This document shows, piece by piece, positions 1-12,634 of a stretch of 64,000 nt of DNA. The notes under the pieces are model-generated. The model was not told where the DNA came from. It searched no databases and was given only the letters and a program-made list of their open reading frames with translations. The position numbers and the translations under genes are program-made. The stretch is taken from positions 55,299,533-55,363,532 of the forward strand of contig NC_090444.1 of assembly GCF_031143425.1 (NCBI RefSeq). The letters run 5' to 3'. This DNA comes from Pleurodeles waltl (lineage: Eukaryota; Chordata; Amphibia; Caudata; Salamandridae). Each line of letters begins with the position of its first letter. The first letter of the stretch is position 1.

Positions 1-568
1 TAGGCACTTTGCAAAAAACACCTCTGTTTTCTTTCAAAAAATGGGATGTGTCCACGTTGCGTTTTGGGGCATTTCCTGTCGCGGGTGCTAGGCATACCCT
101 CACAAGTGAGGTATCATTTTTATCAGGAGACTTGGGGGAATGCTGGGTGGAAGGAAATTTGTGGTTCCTCTCAGATTCCAGAACTTTCTGTCACCATAAT
201 GTGAGGGAAATGTGTTTTTTTAGCCAAATTTTGAGGTTTGCAAAGAATTCTGGGTAACAGAACCTGGTCAGAACCCCAGAAGTCACCCCATCTTGGATTC
301 CCCTAGGTCTCTAGTTTTCAAAAATGCACAGGTTTGGTAGGTTTCCCTGGGTGCCGGCTGAGGTAGAGGCCAAAATCTACAGGTAGGCACTTTGCAAAAA
401 ACTGCTCTGTTTTCTGTGAAAAAATGGAATGTGTCCACGTTGTGTTTTGGGGCATATCCTGTCGTGGGCGCTAGGCCTACCCACACAAGTGAGGTACCAT
501 TTTGTATCGGGAGACTTGGGGGAACGCTGGGTGGAAGGAAATTAGTGGTTCCTCTCAGATTCCAGAAC

Positions 569-583
569 TTTCTGCCACAGAAA
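569..583. other. Conserved short inverted repeat in the monomer
   Basis: The stem tttctg and cagaaa pair across a 3-base loop (cca here, ccc in other variants). The repeat is intact in many monomers. It is weakened in v (caccataatg), in b (cccctgaaa) and in g, where ccccaagaaa carries one extra base. The hairpin is short and any function is unknown. Confidence 0.6.
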
Positions 584-627
584 TGTGAGGAACATGTGTT
601 TTTTAGCCAAATTTTGAGGTTTGCAAA

Positions 628-647
628 GGATTCTGGGTAACAGAACC
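628..647. other. Imperfect inverted repeat around ggtaa
   Basis: The arms ttctg and cagaa pair across the loop ggtaa, and the outer gg and cc extend the stem with one bulged base. It is present in most monomers. Variant c has ggtca in the loop and variant a changes cagaa to tagaa. This is a structural observation only. Confidence 0.55.
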
Positions 648-781
648 TGGTCAGAGCCCCACAAGTCACCCCATCTTGTATTCCCCTAGGTCTCTAGTTT
701 TCAAAAATGCACAGGTTTGGTAGGTTTCCCTGGGTGCCGGCTGAGCTAGAGGCCAAAATCTACAGGTAGGCACTTTGCAAA

Positions 782-795
782 AAACAGCTCTGTTT
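782..795. other. Inverted repeat aaacag/ctgttt in a-, w- and f-like monomers
   Basis: The arms aaacag and ctgttt flank ct. The repeat is perfect only in monomers that carry acagctctgttt near the start (w, a, f and R types). Other variants read acacctctgttt or actgctctgttt and lose part of the stem. Confidence 0.5.
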
Positions 796-3700
796 CCTGT
801 AAAAAATGGGATGTGTCCACGTTGTGCTTTGGGGCATTTCGTGTCGCGGGCGCTAGGCCTTCCCACACAAGTGAGGTATCATTTTTATCGGGAGACGTGG
901 GGGAACGCTGGGTGGAAGGAAATTTGTGCCTCCTGTCAGATTCCAGAACTTTCTGCCCCAGAAATGTGAGGAACATGTGTTCTTTTAGCCAAATTTTGAG
1001 GTTTGCAAAGGATTCTGGTTAAAAGAATCTGGTCAGAGCCCCAGAAGTCACCCCATCTTGGATTCCCCTAGGTCTCTAGTTTTAAAAAATGCACAGGTTT
1101 GGTAGGTTTCCCTGGGTGCCGGATGAGCTAGAGGTCAAAATCTACAGGTAGGCACTTTGCAAAAAACACCTCTGTTTTCTTTCAAAAATTGGAATGTGTC
1201 CACGTTGCGATTTGGGGCATTTCCTGTCGCGGGCGCTAGGCCTACCAACACAAGTGAGGTATCATTTTTATCGGGAGTCTTGGGGGAACGCTGGGTGGAA
1301 GAAAGTTTGTGCCTCCTCTCAGATTAAAGAACTTTCTGCCACAGAAATGTGAGGAACATGTGTTTTTTTAGCCAAATTTTGAGGTTTGCAAAGGATCCTG
1401 GGTAACAGAACCTCGTCAGAGCCCCACAAGTCACCCCATCTTGGATTCCCCTAGGTCTCTAGTTTTAAAAAATGCACGGGTTTGGTAGGTTTCCCTAAGT
1501 GCCGGCTGAGCTAGAGGCCAAAATCTACAGGTAGGCACTTTGCAAAAAACAGCTCTGTTTCCTGTTAAAAAATGGGATGTGTCCACGTTGTGCTTTGGGG
1601 CATTTCCTGTCGCGGGCGCTAGGCCTACCCACACAAGTGAGGTATAATTTTCATCGGGAGACTTGGGGGAACGCTGGGTGGAAGGAAATTTGTGCCTCCT
1701 CTCAGATTCCAGAACTTTCTGCCCCAGAAATGTGAGGAACATGTGTTTTTTTAGCCAAATTTTGAGGTTTGCAAAGGATTCTGGGTAACAGAACCTGGTC
1801 AGAGCCCGCAAGTCACCCCATCTTGGATTCCCCTACGTCTCTAGTTTTGAAAAATGCACAGGTTTGGTAGGTTTCCCTGGGTGCAGGCTGAGCTTGAGGC
1901 CAAAACCTACAGGTAGGCACTTTGCAAAAAACACCTCTGTTTTCTTACAAAAAATGGGATGTGTCCACGTTGCGTTTTGGGGCATTTCCTGTTGCGGGCG
2001 CTAGGCCTACCCTCACAAGTGAGGTATCATTTCTATCAGGAGACTTGGGGGAATGCTGGGTGGAAGGAAATTTGTGGTTCCTCTCAGATTCCAGAACTTT
2101 CTGTCACCATAATGTGAGGGAAATGTGTTTTTTTAGCCAACTGTTGAGGTTTGCAAAGAATTCTGTGTAACAGAACCTGGTCAGAGCCCCACAAGTCACC
2201 CCATCTTGGATTCCCCTAGGTCTCTAGTTTTCAAAAATGCACAGGTTTGGTAGGTTTCCATAGATGCCGGCTGAGCTAGAGGCCAAAATCTACAGGTAGG
2301 CATTTTAAAAAAACAGCTCTGTTTCCTGTCAAAAAATGGGATGTGTCCACGTTGTGCTTTGGGGCATTCCCTGTCGCGGGCGCTAGGCCTACCCACACAA
2401 GTGAGGTATCATTTTTATCGGGAGACTTGGGGGAACGCTGGGTGGAAGGAAATTTGTGCCTCCTCTCAGATTCCAGAACTTTCTGCCACAGAAATGTGAG
2501 GGAAATTTGTTTTTTTAGCCAAATTTTGAAGTTTGCAAAGAATTCTGGGTAATAGAACCTGATCATAGGCCCACAAGTCACCCCATCTTGGATTCCCCTA
2601 GGTCTCTAGTTTTAAAAAATGCACAGGTTTGGTAGGTTTCCCTAGGTGCCGGCTGAGCTAGAGGCCAAAATCTACAGGTAGGCACTTTGCAAAAAACTGC
2701 TCTGTTTTCTGTGAAAAAATGGGATGTGTCCACGTTGTGTTTTGGGGCATTTTGTGTCGCGGGCGCTAGGCCTTCCCACACAAGTGAGGTATCATTTTTA
2801 TCGGGAGACTTGGGGGAATGCTGGGTGGAAGGATATTTGTGGTTCCTCTCAGATTCCAGAACTTTCTGCCCCAGAAATGTGAGGAACATGTGTTTTTTTA
2901 GCCAAATTTTGAGGTTTGCAAAGGATTCTGGGTAACAGAACCTGGTCAGAGCCCCAGAAGTCACCCCATCTTGGATTCCCCTAGGTCTCTAGTTTTAAAA
3001 AATGCACAGGTTTGGTAGGTTTCCCTAGGTGCCGGCTGAGCTAGAGGCCAAAATCTACAGGTAGGCACTTTGCAAAAAACTGCCCTGTTTTCTGTGAAAA
3101 AATGGGATGTGTCCACGTTGTGTTTTGGGGCATTTCGTGTCGCGGGCGCTAGGCCTTCCCACACAAGTGAGGTATCATTTTTATCGGGAGACTTGGGGGA
3201 ACGCTGGGTGGAAGGAAATTTGTGCCTCCTGTCAGATTCCAGAACTTTCTGCCCCAGAAATGTGAGGAACATGTGTTTTTTTAGCCAAATTTTGAGGTTT
3301 GCAAAGGATTCTGGGTAACAGAACCTGGTCAGAGCCCCAGAAGTCACCCCATCTTGGATTCCCCTAGGTCTCTAGTTTTAAGAAATGCACAGGTTTGGTA
3401 GGTTTCCCTAGGTGCCGGCTGAGCTAGAGGCCAAAATCTACAGGTATGCACTTTGCAAAAAACTGCTCTGTTTTCTTTCAAAAAATGGGATGTGTCCACG
3501 TTGCGATTTGGGGCATTTCCTGTCGCGGGCGCTAGGCCTACCCACACAAGTGAGGTATCATTTTTATCGGGAGACTTGGGGGAATGCTGGGTGGAAGACA
3601 GTTTGTGCCTCCTCTCAGATTTCAGAACTTTCTGCCACAGAAATGTGAGGAACATGTGTTTTTTTAGCCAAATTTTGAGGTTTGCAAAGGATTCTGGGTA

Positions 3701-4212
3701 ACAGAACCTGGTCAGAGCCCCACAAGTCACCCCATCTAGGATCCCCCTAGGTCTCTAGTTTTAAAAAATGCACAGGTTTGGTAGGTTTCCCTGGGTGCTG
3801 GCTGAGCTAGAGGCCAAAATCTACAGGTAGGCACTTTGCAAAAAACACCTCTGTTTTCTTTAAAAAAATGGGATGTGTCCACGTTGTGTTTTGGGGCATT
3901 TCCTGTCGCGGGCGCTAGGCCAACCCACACAAGTGAGGTATCATTTTTATCGGGAGACTTGGGGGAATGCTGGGTGGAAGGAAATTTGTGCCTCCTCTCA
4001 GATTCCAGAACTTTCAGTCACAGAAATGTGAGGAAAATGTGTTTTTTTAGCCAAAGTTTGAGGTTTGCATAGGATTCTGGGTAACAGAACCTGGTCAGAG
4101 CCCCACAAGTCACCCCATCTTGGATTCCCCTAGGTCTCTAGTTTTCAAAAATGCAAAGGTTTGGTAGGTGTCCCTGGGTGCTGGCTGAGCTAGAGGCGAA
4201 AATCTACAGGTA

Positions 4213-5744
4213 GGCACTTTGCAAAAAACAGCTCTGTTTCCTGTCAAAAAATGGGATGTGTCCACGTTGTGCTTTGGGGCATTTCCTGTCGCGGGCGCTA
4301 GGCCTACCCACACAAGTGAGGTATCATTTTCATCGGGAGACTTGGGGGAACGCTGGGTAGAAGGAAATTTGTGCCTCCTCTCAGATTCCAGAACTTTCTG
4401 CCCCAGAAATGTGAGGAACATGTGTTTTTTTAGCCAAATTTTGAGGTTTGCAAAGGATTCTGGGTAACAGAACCTGGTCAGAGCCTCGCAAGTCACCTCA
4501 TCTTGGATTCCCCTACGTCTCTAGTTTTGAAAAATGCACAGGTTTGGTAGGTTTCCCTGGGTGCAGGCTGAGCTAGAGGCCAAAATCTACAGGTAGGCAC
4601 TTTGCAAAAAACCCCTTTGTTTTCTTACAAAAAATGGGATGTGTCCACGTTGCGTTTTGGGGCATTTCCTGTTGCGGGCGCTAGGCCTACCCTCACAAGT
4701 GAGGTATCATTTTTATCAGGAGACTTGGGGGAATGCTGAGTGGAAGGAAATTTGTGGTTCCTCTCAGATTCCAGAACTTTCTGTCACCATAATGTGAGGG
4801 AAATGTGTTTTTTTAGCCAAATGTTGAGGTTTGCAAAGAATTCTGTGTAACAGAACCTGGTCAGAGCCCCACAAGTCACCCCATCTTGGATTCCCCTAGG
4901 TCTCTAGTTTTCAAAAATGCACAGGTTTGGTAGGTTTCCCTAGGTGCCGGCTGAGCTAGAGGCCAAAATCTACAGGTAGGCACTTTGCAAAAAACAGCTC
5001 TGTTTCCTGTCAAAAAATGGGATGTGTCCACGTTGTGCTTTGGGGCATTTCCTGTCGCGGGCGCTAGGCCTACCCACACAAGTGAGGTATAATTTTCATC
5101 GGGAGACTTGGGGGAACGCTGGGTAGAAGGAAATTTGTGCCTCCTCTCAGATTCCAGAACTTTCTGCCCCAGAAATGTGAGGAACATGTGCTTTTTTAGC
5201 CAAATTTTGAGGTTTGCAAAGGATTCTGGGTAACAGAACCTGGTCAGAGTCCCGCAAGTCACCTCATCTTGGATTCCCCTACGTCTCTAGTTTTGAAAAA
5301 TGCACAGGTTTGGTAGGTTTCCCTGGGTGCAGGCTGAGCTAGAGGCCAAAATCTACAGGTAGGCACTTTGCAAAAAACCCCTCTGTTTTCTTACAAAAAA
5401 TGGGATGTGTCCACGTTGCGTTTTGGGGCATTTCCTGTTGCGGGCGCTAGGCCTACCCTCACAAGTGAGGTATCATTTTTATCAGGAGACTTGGGGGAAT
5501 GCTGAGTGGAAGGAAATGTGTGGTTCCTCTCAGATTCCAGAACTTTCTGTCACCATAATGTGAGGGAAATGTGTTTTTTTAGCCAAATGTTGAGGTTTGC
5601 AAAGAATTCTGTGTAACAGAACCTGGTCAGAGCCCCACAAGTCACCCCATCTTGGATTCCCCTAGGTCTCTAGTTTTCAAAAATGCACAGGTTTGGTAGG
5701 TTTCCCTAGGTGCCGGCTGAGCTAGAGGCCAAAATCTACAGGTA
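4213..5744. repeat. Local tandem duplication of a w-v dimer (766 bp x 2)
   Basis: Two successive pairs of monomers have the same order: w (4213, 4979) followed by v (4596, 5362). The w type has acagctctgtttcc with attttcatcggg. The v type has ttacaaaaaatggg with gtcaccataatg. The repeat period is 766 bp. The second v is also the first monomer of the adjoining 9-mer module. Confidence 0.8.
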
Positions 5745-8700
5745 GGCACTTTACAAAAAACAGCTCTGTTTCCTGTCAAAAAATGGGATGTGTCCACGTT
5801 GTGCTTTGGGGCATTCCCTGTCGCGGGCACTAGGCCTACCCACACAAGTGAGGTATCATTTTTATCGGGAGACTTGGGGGAACGCTGGGTGGAAGGAAAT
5901 TTGTGCCTCCTCTCAGATTCCAGAACTTTCTGCCACAGAAATGTGAGGGAAATGTGTTTTTTAGCCAAATTTTGAGGTTTGCAAAGAATTCTGGGTAATA
6001 GAACCTGATCATAGGCCCACAAGTCACCCCATCTTGGATTCCCCTAGGTCTCTAGTTTTAAAAAATGCACAGGTTTGGTAGGTTTCCCCAGGTGCCGGCT
6101 GAGCTAGAGGCCAAAATCTACAGGTAGGCACTTTGCAAAAAACTGCTCTGTTTTCTGTGAAAAAATGGGATGTGTCGACGTTGTGTTTTGGGGCATTTCG
6201 TGTCGCGGGCGCTAGGCCTTCCCACACAAGTGAGGTATCATTTTTATCGGGAGACTTGGGGGAACGCTGGGTGGAAGGAAATTTGTGCCTCCTGTCAGAT
6301 TCCAGAACTTTCTGCCCCTGAAATGTGAGGAACATGTGTTTTTTTTGCCACATTTTGAGGTTTGCAAAGGATTCTGGGTAACAGAAACTGGTCAGAGCCC
6401 CACAAGTCACCCCATCTTGGATTCCCCTAGGTCTCTAGTTTTCAAAAATGCACAGGTTTGGTAGGTTTCCCTGGGTGCTGGCTGAGCTAGAGGCCAAAAT
6501 CTACAGGTAGGCACTTTGCAAAAAACAACTCTGTTTTCTTTAAAAAAATGGGATGTGTCCACATTGTGTTTTGGGGCATTTCCTGTCGCGGGCGCTATGC
6601 CAACCCACACAAGTGAGGTATCATTTTTATCGGGAGACTTGGGGGAATGCTTGGTGGAAGGAAATTTGTGCCTCCTCTCAGATTCCAGAACTTTCTGCCA
6701 TAGAAATGTGAGAAACGTGTTTTTTTAGCCAAATTTTGAGGTTTGCAAAGGATTCTGGGTCACAGAACCTGGTCAGAGCCCCACAAGTCACCCCATCTTG
6801 GCTTCCCCTAGGTCTCTAGTTTTCAAAAATGCACAGGTTTGGTAGGTTTCCCTGGGTGCCGGCTGAGCTAGAGGTCAAAATCTACAGGTAGGCACTTTGC
6901 AAAAAACACCTCTGTTTTCTCTCAAAAAATGGGATGTGTCCACGTTGCGATTTGGGGCATTTCCTGTCACGGGCGCTAGGCCTACCCACACAAGTGAGGT
7001 ATCATTTTTATCGGGAGACTTGGGGAAACGCTGGGTGGAAGGAAATTTGTGCCTCCTCTCAGATTCCAGAACTTTCTGCCCCAGAAATGTGAGGAACATG
7101 TGTTTTTTTAGCCAAATTTTGAGGTTTGCAAAGGATTCTGGGTAACAGAACCTGTTCAGAGCCCCAGAAGTCACCCCATCTTGGATTCCCCTAGGTCTCT
7201 AGGTTTAAAAAATGCACAGGTTTGGTAGGTTTCCCTAGGTGCTGGCTGAGCTAGAGGCCAAAATCTACAGGTAGGCACTTTGCAAAAAACTGCTCTGTTT
7301 TCTGTGAAAAAATGGGATGTGTCCACGTTGTGTTTTGGGGCATATCCTGTCGCGGGCGCTATGCCAACCCACACAAGTGAGGTATCATTTTTATCGGGAG
7401 ACTTGGGGGAATGCTTGGTGGAAGGAAATTTGTGGTTCCTCTCAGATTCCAGAACTTTCAGTCACAGAAAGGTGAGGAAAATGTGTTTTTTTAGCCAAAG
7501 TTTGAGGTTTGCATTGGATTCTGGGTAACAGAACCTGGTCAGAGCCCCACAAGTCACCCCATCTTAGATTCCCCTAGGTCTCTAGTTTTCAAAAATGCAC
7601 AGGTTTGGTAGGTTTCCCTAGGTGCCGGCTGAGCTAGAGGCGAAAATCTACAGGTAGGCACTTTGCAAAAAACTGCTCTGTTTTCTGTGAAAAAATGGGA
7701 TGTGTCCACGTTGTGTTTTGGGGCATATCCTGTTGCGGGCGCTAGGCCTACCCACACAAGTGAGGTATCATTTTTATCGGGAGACTTGGGGAAACACTGG
7801 GTGGAAGGAAATTTGTGCCTCCTCTCAGATTCCAGAACTTTCTGCCCCAGAAATGTGAGGAACATGTGTTTTTTTAGCCAAATTTTGAGGTTTGCAAAGG
7901 ATTCTGGGTAACAGAACCTGGTCAGAGCCCCACAAGGCACCCCATCTTGGATTCCCCTAGGTCTCTAGTTTTAAAAAATGCACAGGTTTGGTAGGTTTCC
8001 CTGGGTGCCGGCTGAGCTAGAGGTTAAAATCTACAGGTAGGCACTTTGCAAGAAACACCTCTGTTTTCTTTAAAAAAAAGGAATGTGTCCACGTTGCGAT
8101 TTGGGGCATTTCCTGTCGCGGGCGCAAGGCCTACCCACACAAGTGAGGTATCATTTTTATCGGGAGACTTGGGGGAACGCTGGGTGGAAGAAAGTTTGTG
8201 CCTCCTCTCAGATTAAAGAACTTTCTGCCACAGAAATGTGAGAAACATCTGTTTTTTTAGCCAAATTTTGAGGTTTGCAAAGGATCCTGGGTAACAGAAC
8301 CTCATCAGAGCCCGACAAGTCACCCCATCTTGGATTCCCCTAGGTCTCTAGTTTTAAAAAATGCATAGGTTTGGTAGGTTTCCCTAGGTGCCGGCTGAGC
8401 TAGAGGCCAAAATCTACAGGTAGGCACTTTGCAAAAAACAGCTCTGTTTCCTGTCAAAAAATGGGATGTGTCCACGTTGTGCTTTGGGGCATTTCCTGTC
8501 GCGGGCGCTAGGCCTACCCACACAAGTGAGGTATCATTTTCATCGGGAGACTTGGGGGAACGCTGGGTAGAAGGAAATTTGTGCCTCCTCTCAGATTCCA
8601 GAACTTTCTGCCCCAGAAATGTGAGGAACATGTGTTTTTTTAGCCAAATTTTGAGGTTTGCAAAGGATTCTGGGTAACAGAACCTGGTCAGAGCCCCGCA

Positions 8701-8805
8701 AGTCACCTCATCTTGGATTCCCCTACGTCTCTAGTTTTGAAAAATGCACAGGTTTGGTAGGTTTCCCTGGGTGCAGGCTGAGCTAGAGGCCAAAATCTAC
8801 AGGTA
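5362..8805. repeat. 9-mer module, copy 1 (v-a-b-c-d-x-y-z-w)
   Basis: Nine monomers span 3444 bp. Diagnostic words are as follows. v: ttacaaaaaatggg and caccataatg. a: gggcattccctg and gatcataggccc. b: gtgtcgacgtt and gcccctgaaatg. c: ccacattgtg and gctatgccaac. d: ctctcaaaaaatgg and ggggaaacgctgg. x: catatcctg with gctatgccaac and cagaaaggtgagg. y: catatcctgttgcgg and gggaaacactgg. z: gcaagaaacacc and agattaaag. w: acagctctgtttcc with attttcatcggg. This order returns in four later copies. Confidence 0.9.
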
Positions 8806-11800
8806 GGCACTTTGCAAAAAACCCCTTTGTTTTCTTACAAAAAATGGGATGTGTCCACGTTGCGTTTTGGGGCATTTCCTGTTGCGGGCGCTAGGCCTAC
8901 CCTCACAAGTGAGGTATCATTTTTATCAGGAGACTTGGGGGAATGCTGAGTGGAAGGAAATTTGTGGTTCCTCTCAGATTCCAGAACTTTCTGTCACCAT
9001 AATGTGAGGGAAATGTGTTTTTTTAGCCAAATGTTGAGGTTTGCAAAGAATTCTGTGTAACAGAACCTGGTCAGAGCCCCACAAGTCACCCCATCTTGGA
9101 TTCCCCTAGGTCTCTAGTTTTCAAAAATGCACAGGTTTGGTAGGTTTCCCTAGGTGCCGGCTGAGCTAGAGGCCAAAATGTACAGGTAGGCACTTTACAA
9201 AAAACAGCTCTGTTTCCTGTCAAAAAATGGGATGTGTCCACGTTGTGCTTTGGGGCATTCCCTGTCGCGGGCGCTAGGCCTACCCACACAAGTGAGGTAT
9301 CATTTTTATCGGGAGACTTGGGGGAACGCTGGGTGGAAGGAAATTCGTGCCTCCTCTCAGATTCCAGAACTTTCTGCCACAGAAATGTGAGGGAAATGTG
9401 TTTTTTAGCCAAATTTTGAGGTTTGCAAAGAATTCTGGATAATAGAACCTGATCATAGGCCCACAAGTCACCCCATCTTGTATTCCCCTAGGTCTCTAGT
9501 TTTAAAAAATGCACAGGTTTGGTAGGTTTCCCTAGGTGCCGGCTGAGCTAGAGGCCAAAATCTACAGGTAGGCACTTTGCAAAAAACTGCTCTGTTTTCT
9601 GTGAAAAAATGGGATGTGTCGACGTTGTGTTTTGGGGCATTTCGTGTCGCGGGCGCTAGGCCTTCCCACACAAGTGAGGTATCATTTTTATCGGGAGACT
9701 TGGGGGAACGCTGGGTGGAAGGAAATTTGTGCCTCCTGTCAGATTCCAGAACTTTCTGCCCCTGAAATGTGAGGAACATGTGTTTTTTTTGCCACATTTT
9801 GAGGTTTGCAAAGGATTCTGGGTAACAGAAACTGGTCAGAGCCCCACAAGTCACCCCATCTTGGATTCCCCTAGGTCTCTAGTTTTCAAAAATGCACAGG
9901 TTTGGTAGGTTTCCCTGGGTGCTGGCTGAGCTAGAGGCCAAAATCTACAGGTAGGCACTTTGCAAAAAACAACTCTGTATTCTTTAAAAAAATGGGATGT
10001 GTCCACATTGTGATTTGGGGCATTTCCTGTTGCGGGCACTATGCCAACCCACACAAGTGAGGTATCATTTTTATCGGGAGACTTGGGGGAATGCTTGGTG
10101 GAAGGAAATTTGTGCCTCCTCTCAGATTCCAGAACTTTCTGCCATAGAAATGTGAGAAACATGTGTTTTTTTAGCCAAATTTTGAGGTTTGCAAAGGATT
10201 CTGGGTCACAGAACCTGGTCAGAGCCCCACAAGTCACCCCATCTTGGATTCCCCTAGGTCTCTAGTTTTCAAAAATGCACAGGTTTGGTAGGTTTCCCTG
10301 GGTGCCGGCTGAGCTAGAGGTCAAAATCTACAGGTAGGCACTTTGCAAAAAACACCTCTGTTTTCTCTCAAAAAATGGGATGTGTCCACGTTGCGATTTG
10401 GGGCATTTCCTGTCGCGGGCGCTAGGCCTACCCACACAAGTGAGGTATCATTTTTATCGGGAGACTTGGGGAAACGCTGGGTGGAAGGAAATTTGTGCCT
10501 CCTCTCAGATTCCAGAACTTTCTGCCCCAGAAATGTGAGGAACATGTGTTTTTTTAGCCAAATTTTGAGGTTTGCAAAGGATTCTGGGTAACAGAACCTG
10601 TTCAGAGCCCCAGAAGTCACCCCATCTTGGATTCCCCTAGGTCTCTAGTTTTAAAAAATGCACAGGTTTGGTAGGTTTCCCTAGGTGCTGGCTGAGCTAG
10701 AGGCCAAAATCTACAGGTAGGCACTTTGCAAAAAACTGCTCTGTTTTCTGTGAAAAAATGGGATGTGTCCACGTTGTGTTTTGGGGCATATCCTGTCGTG
10801 GGCGCTAGGCCTACCCACACAAGTGAGGTACCATTTTTATCGGAAGACTTGGGGGAACGCTGGGTGGAAGGAAATTTGTGGTTCCTCTCAGATTCCAGAA
10901 CTTTCTGCCACAGAAATGTGAGGAACATGTGTTTTTTTAGCCAAATTTTGAGGTTTGCAAAGGATTCTGGGTAACAGAACCTGGTCAGAGCCCCACAAGT
11001 CACCCCATCTTGGATTCCCCTAGGTCTCTAGTTTTAAAAAATGCACAGGTTTGGTAGGTTTCCCTGGGTGCCGGCTGAGCTAGAGGTCAAAATCTACAGG
11101 TAGGCACTTTGCAAAAAGCACCTCTGTTTTCTTTCAAAAAAAGGGATGTGTCCACGTTGCGATTTGGGGCATTTCCTGTCGCGGGCGCTAGGCCTACCCA
11201 CACAAGTGAGGTATCATTTTTATCGGGAGACAATGGGAATGCTGGGTGGAAGAAAGTTTGTGCCTCCTCTCAGATTTCAGAACTTTCTGCCACAGAAATG
11301 TGAGGAACATGTGTTTTTTTAGCCAAATTTTGAGGTTTGCAAAGGATTCTGGGTAACAGAACCTGGTCAGAGCCCCACAAGTCACCCCATCTAGGATCCC
11401 CTAGGTCTCTAGTTTTAAAAAATGCACAGGTTTGGTAGGTTTCCCTGGGTGCTGGCTGAGCTAGAGGCCAAAATCTACAGGTAGGCACTTTGCAAAAAAC
11501 ACCTCTGTTTTCTTTAAAAAAATGGGATGTGTCCACGTTGTGTTTTGGGGCATTTCCTGTCGCGGGCGCTAGGCCAACCCACACAAGTGAGGTATCATTT
11601 TTATCGGGAGACTTGGGGGAATGCTGGGTGGAAGGAAATTTGTGCCTCCTCTCAGATTCCAGAACTTTCAGTCACAGAAATGTGAGGAAAATGTGTTTTT
11701 TTAGCCAAAGTTTGAGGTTTGCATAGGATTCTGGGTAACAGAACCTGGTCAGAGCCCCACAAGTCACCCCATCTTGGATTCCCCTAGGTCTTTAGTTTTC

Positions 11801-12634
11801 AAAAATGCACAGGTTTGGTAGGTGTCCCTGGGTGCCGGCTGAGCTAGAGGCCAAAATCTACAGGTAGGCACTTTGCAAAAAATACCTCTGTTTTGTTTCA
11901 AAAAATGGGATGTGTCCACGTTGCGTTTTGGGGCATTTCCTGTCGCGGGCGCTAGGCCAACCCACACAAGTGAGGTATGATTTTTATCGGGAGACTTGGG
12001 GGAATGCTGGGTGGAAGGAAATTTGTGCCTCCTCTCAGATTCCAGAACTTTCTGCCCCAAGAAATGTGAGGAACATGTGTTTTTTTAGCCAGATTTTGAG
12101 GTTTGCAAAGGATTCTGGGTAACAGAACCTGGTCAGAGCCCCACAAGTCACCCCATCTTGGATTCCCCTAGGTCTCTAGTTTTAAAAAATGCACAGGTTT
12201 GGTAGGTTGCCCTGGGTGCCGGCTGAGCTAGAGGCCAAAATCTACAGGTAGGCACTTTGCAAAAAACACCTTTGTTTTCTTTAAAAAAAATGGGATATGT
12301 CCACGTTGCGTTTTGGGGAATTTCCTGTCGCGGGCGCTAGGCCTACCCACACAAGTGAGGTATCATTTTTATCGGGAGACTTGGGGGAACGCTGGGTGGA
12401 AGAAAGTTTGTGTCTCCTCTCAGATTCTAGAACTTTCTGCCCCAGAAATGTGAGGAACATGTGTTTTTTTAGCCAAATTTTGAGGTTTGCAAAGGATTCT
12501 GGGTAACAGAACCTGGTCAGAGCCCCGCAAGTCACCTCATCTTGGATTCCCCTACGTCTCTAGTTTTGAAAAATGCACAGGTTTGGTAGGTTTCCCTGGG
12601 TGCAGGCTGAGCTAGAGGCCAAAATCTACAGGTA
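8806..12634. repeat. Variable module, 10-monomer form (v-a-b-c-d-e-h-i-g-k)
   Basis: Ten monomers span 3829 bp. The first five repeat the order of the 9-mer module. The rest are e (cgtgggcgc with gtaccatttt), h (gcaaaaagcacc), i (gctaggccaac with cagtcacag and gcatagg), g (atacctctgttttg, gtatgattttt, ccccaagaaatg, gccagatttt) and k (acctttgttttc, ggatatgtcc, ggggaatttcc). Together with the preceding 9-mer it forms a 19-mer compound unit of 7273 bp. This is the only variable module with unfused b-c and d-e pairs. Confidence 0.88.

Larger units (their letters stand above)
386..768 (+). repeat. Reference monomer (383 bp)
   Basis: This complete monomer shows the shared layout. It opens with ggcactttgc and an A tract, then ctctgtttt, a second A tract and atggaatgtgtccacgtt. 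A CpG-containing segment follows (gtcgtgggcgctaggcc), then cacaagtgagg, a tatcgggagacttggggg-like segment and tctcagattccagaac. Next come a short inverted repeat at 569-583, a T tract before agcc, a second imperfect inverted repeat at 628-647, ccatcttg (usually ccatcttgg), a third A tract and ggtttggtaggtttccc, ending in ctacaggta. The start point is arbitrary and was chosen because the anchor is nearly invariant. Confidence 0.95.
1..5361. repeat. Left segment: 14 mixed monomers
   Basis: The segment holds monomers starting at 3, 386, 769, 1151, 1534, 1916 and onward to 4979. Their order does not follow the 9-mer module of the next region. The stretch 3-1150 corresponds to about 40983-42130 at an offset of 40980 bp. 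The stretch 1151 to about 3060 corresponds to about 44430-46340 at 43279-43280 bp. The two therefore derive from one arrangement that was later split or expanded. Nothing else is present in this stretch. Confidence 0.85.

Noticed and set aside
472..479. taggccta palindrome as a protein-binding operator
   Set aside because: It is only 8 bp and is lost in the variants reading gccaac or gccttc. There is no supporting context.
392..640. 82-codon plus-strand reading frame beginning just after the anchor
   Set aside because: It begins at ttg inside ctttgc. Its frame is disrupted whenever the A tract before atggg changes length, which happens often. It overlaps the opposite-strand frame completely.
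386..768. Monomer as an ancient dimer of two 190-bp halves
   Set aside because: Comparison of the two halves by eye shows only short shared words such as ttgcaaa. A formal self-alignment was not possible.
2578..2964. 128-codon minus-strand reading frame as a gene, repeated through the window
   Set aside because: It begins at gtg and has no recognisable domain. It recurs simply because the monomer recurs, and single-base indels and stops break it in many monomers. The period of 383 is not divisible by 3.
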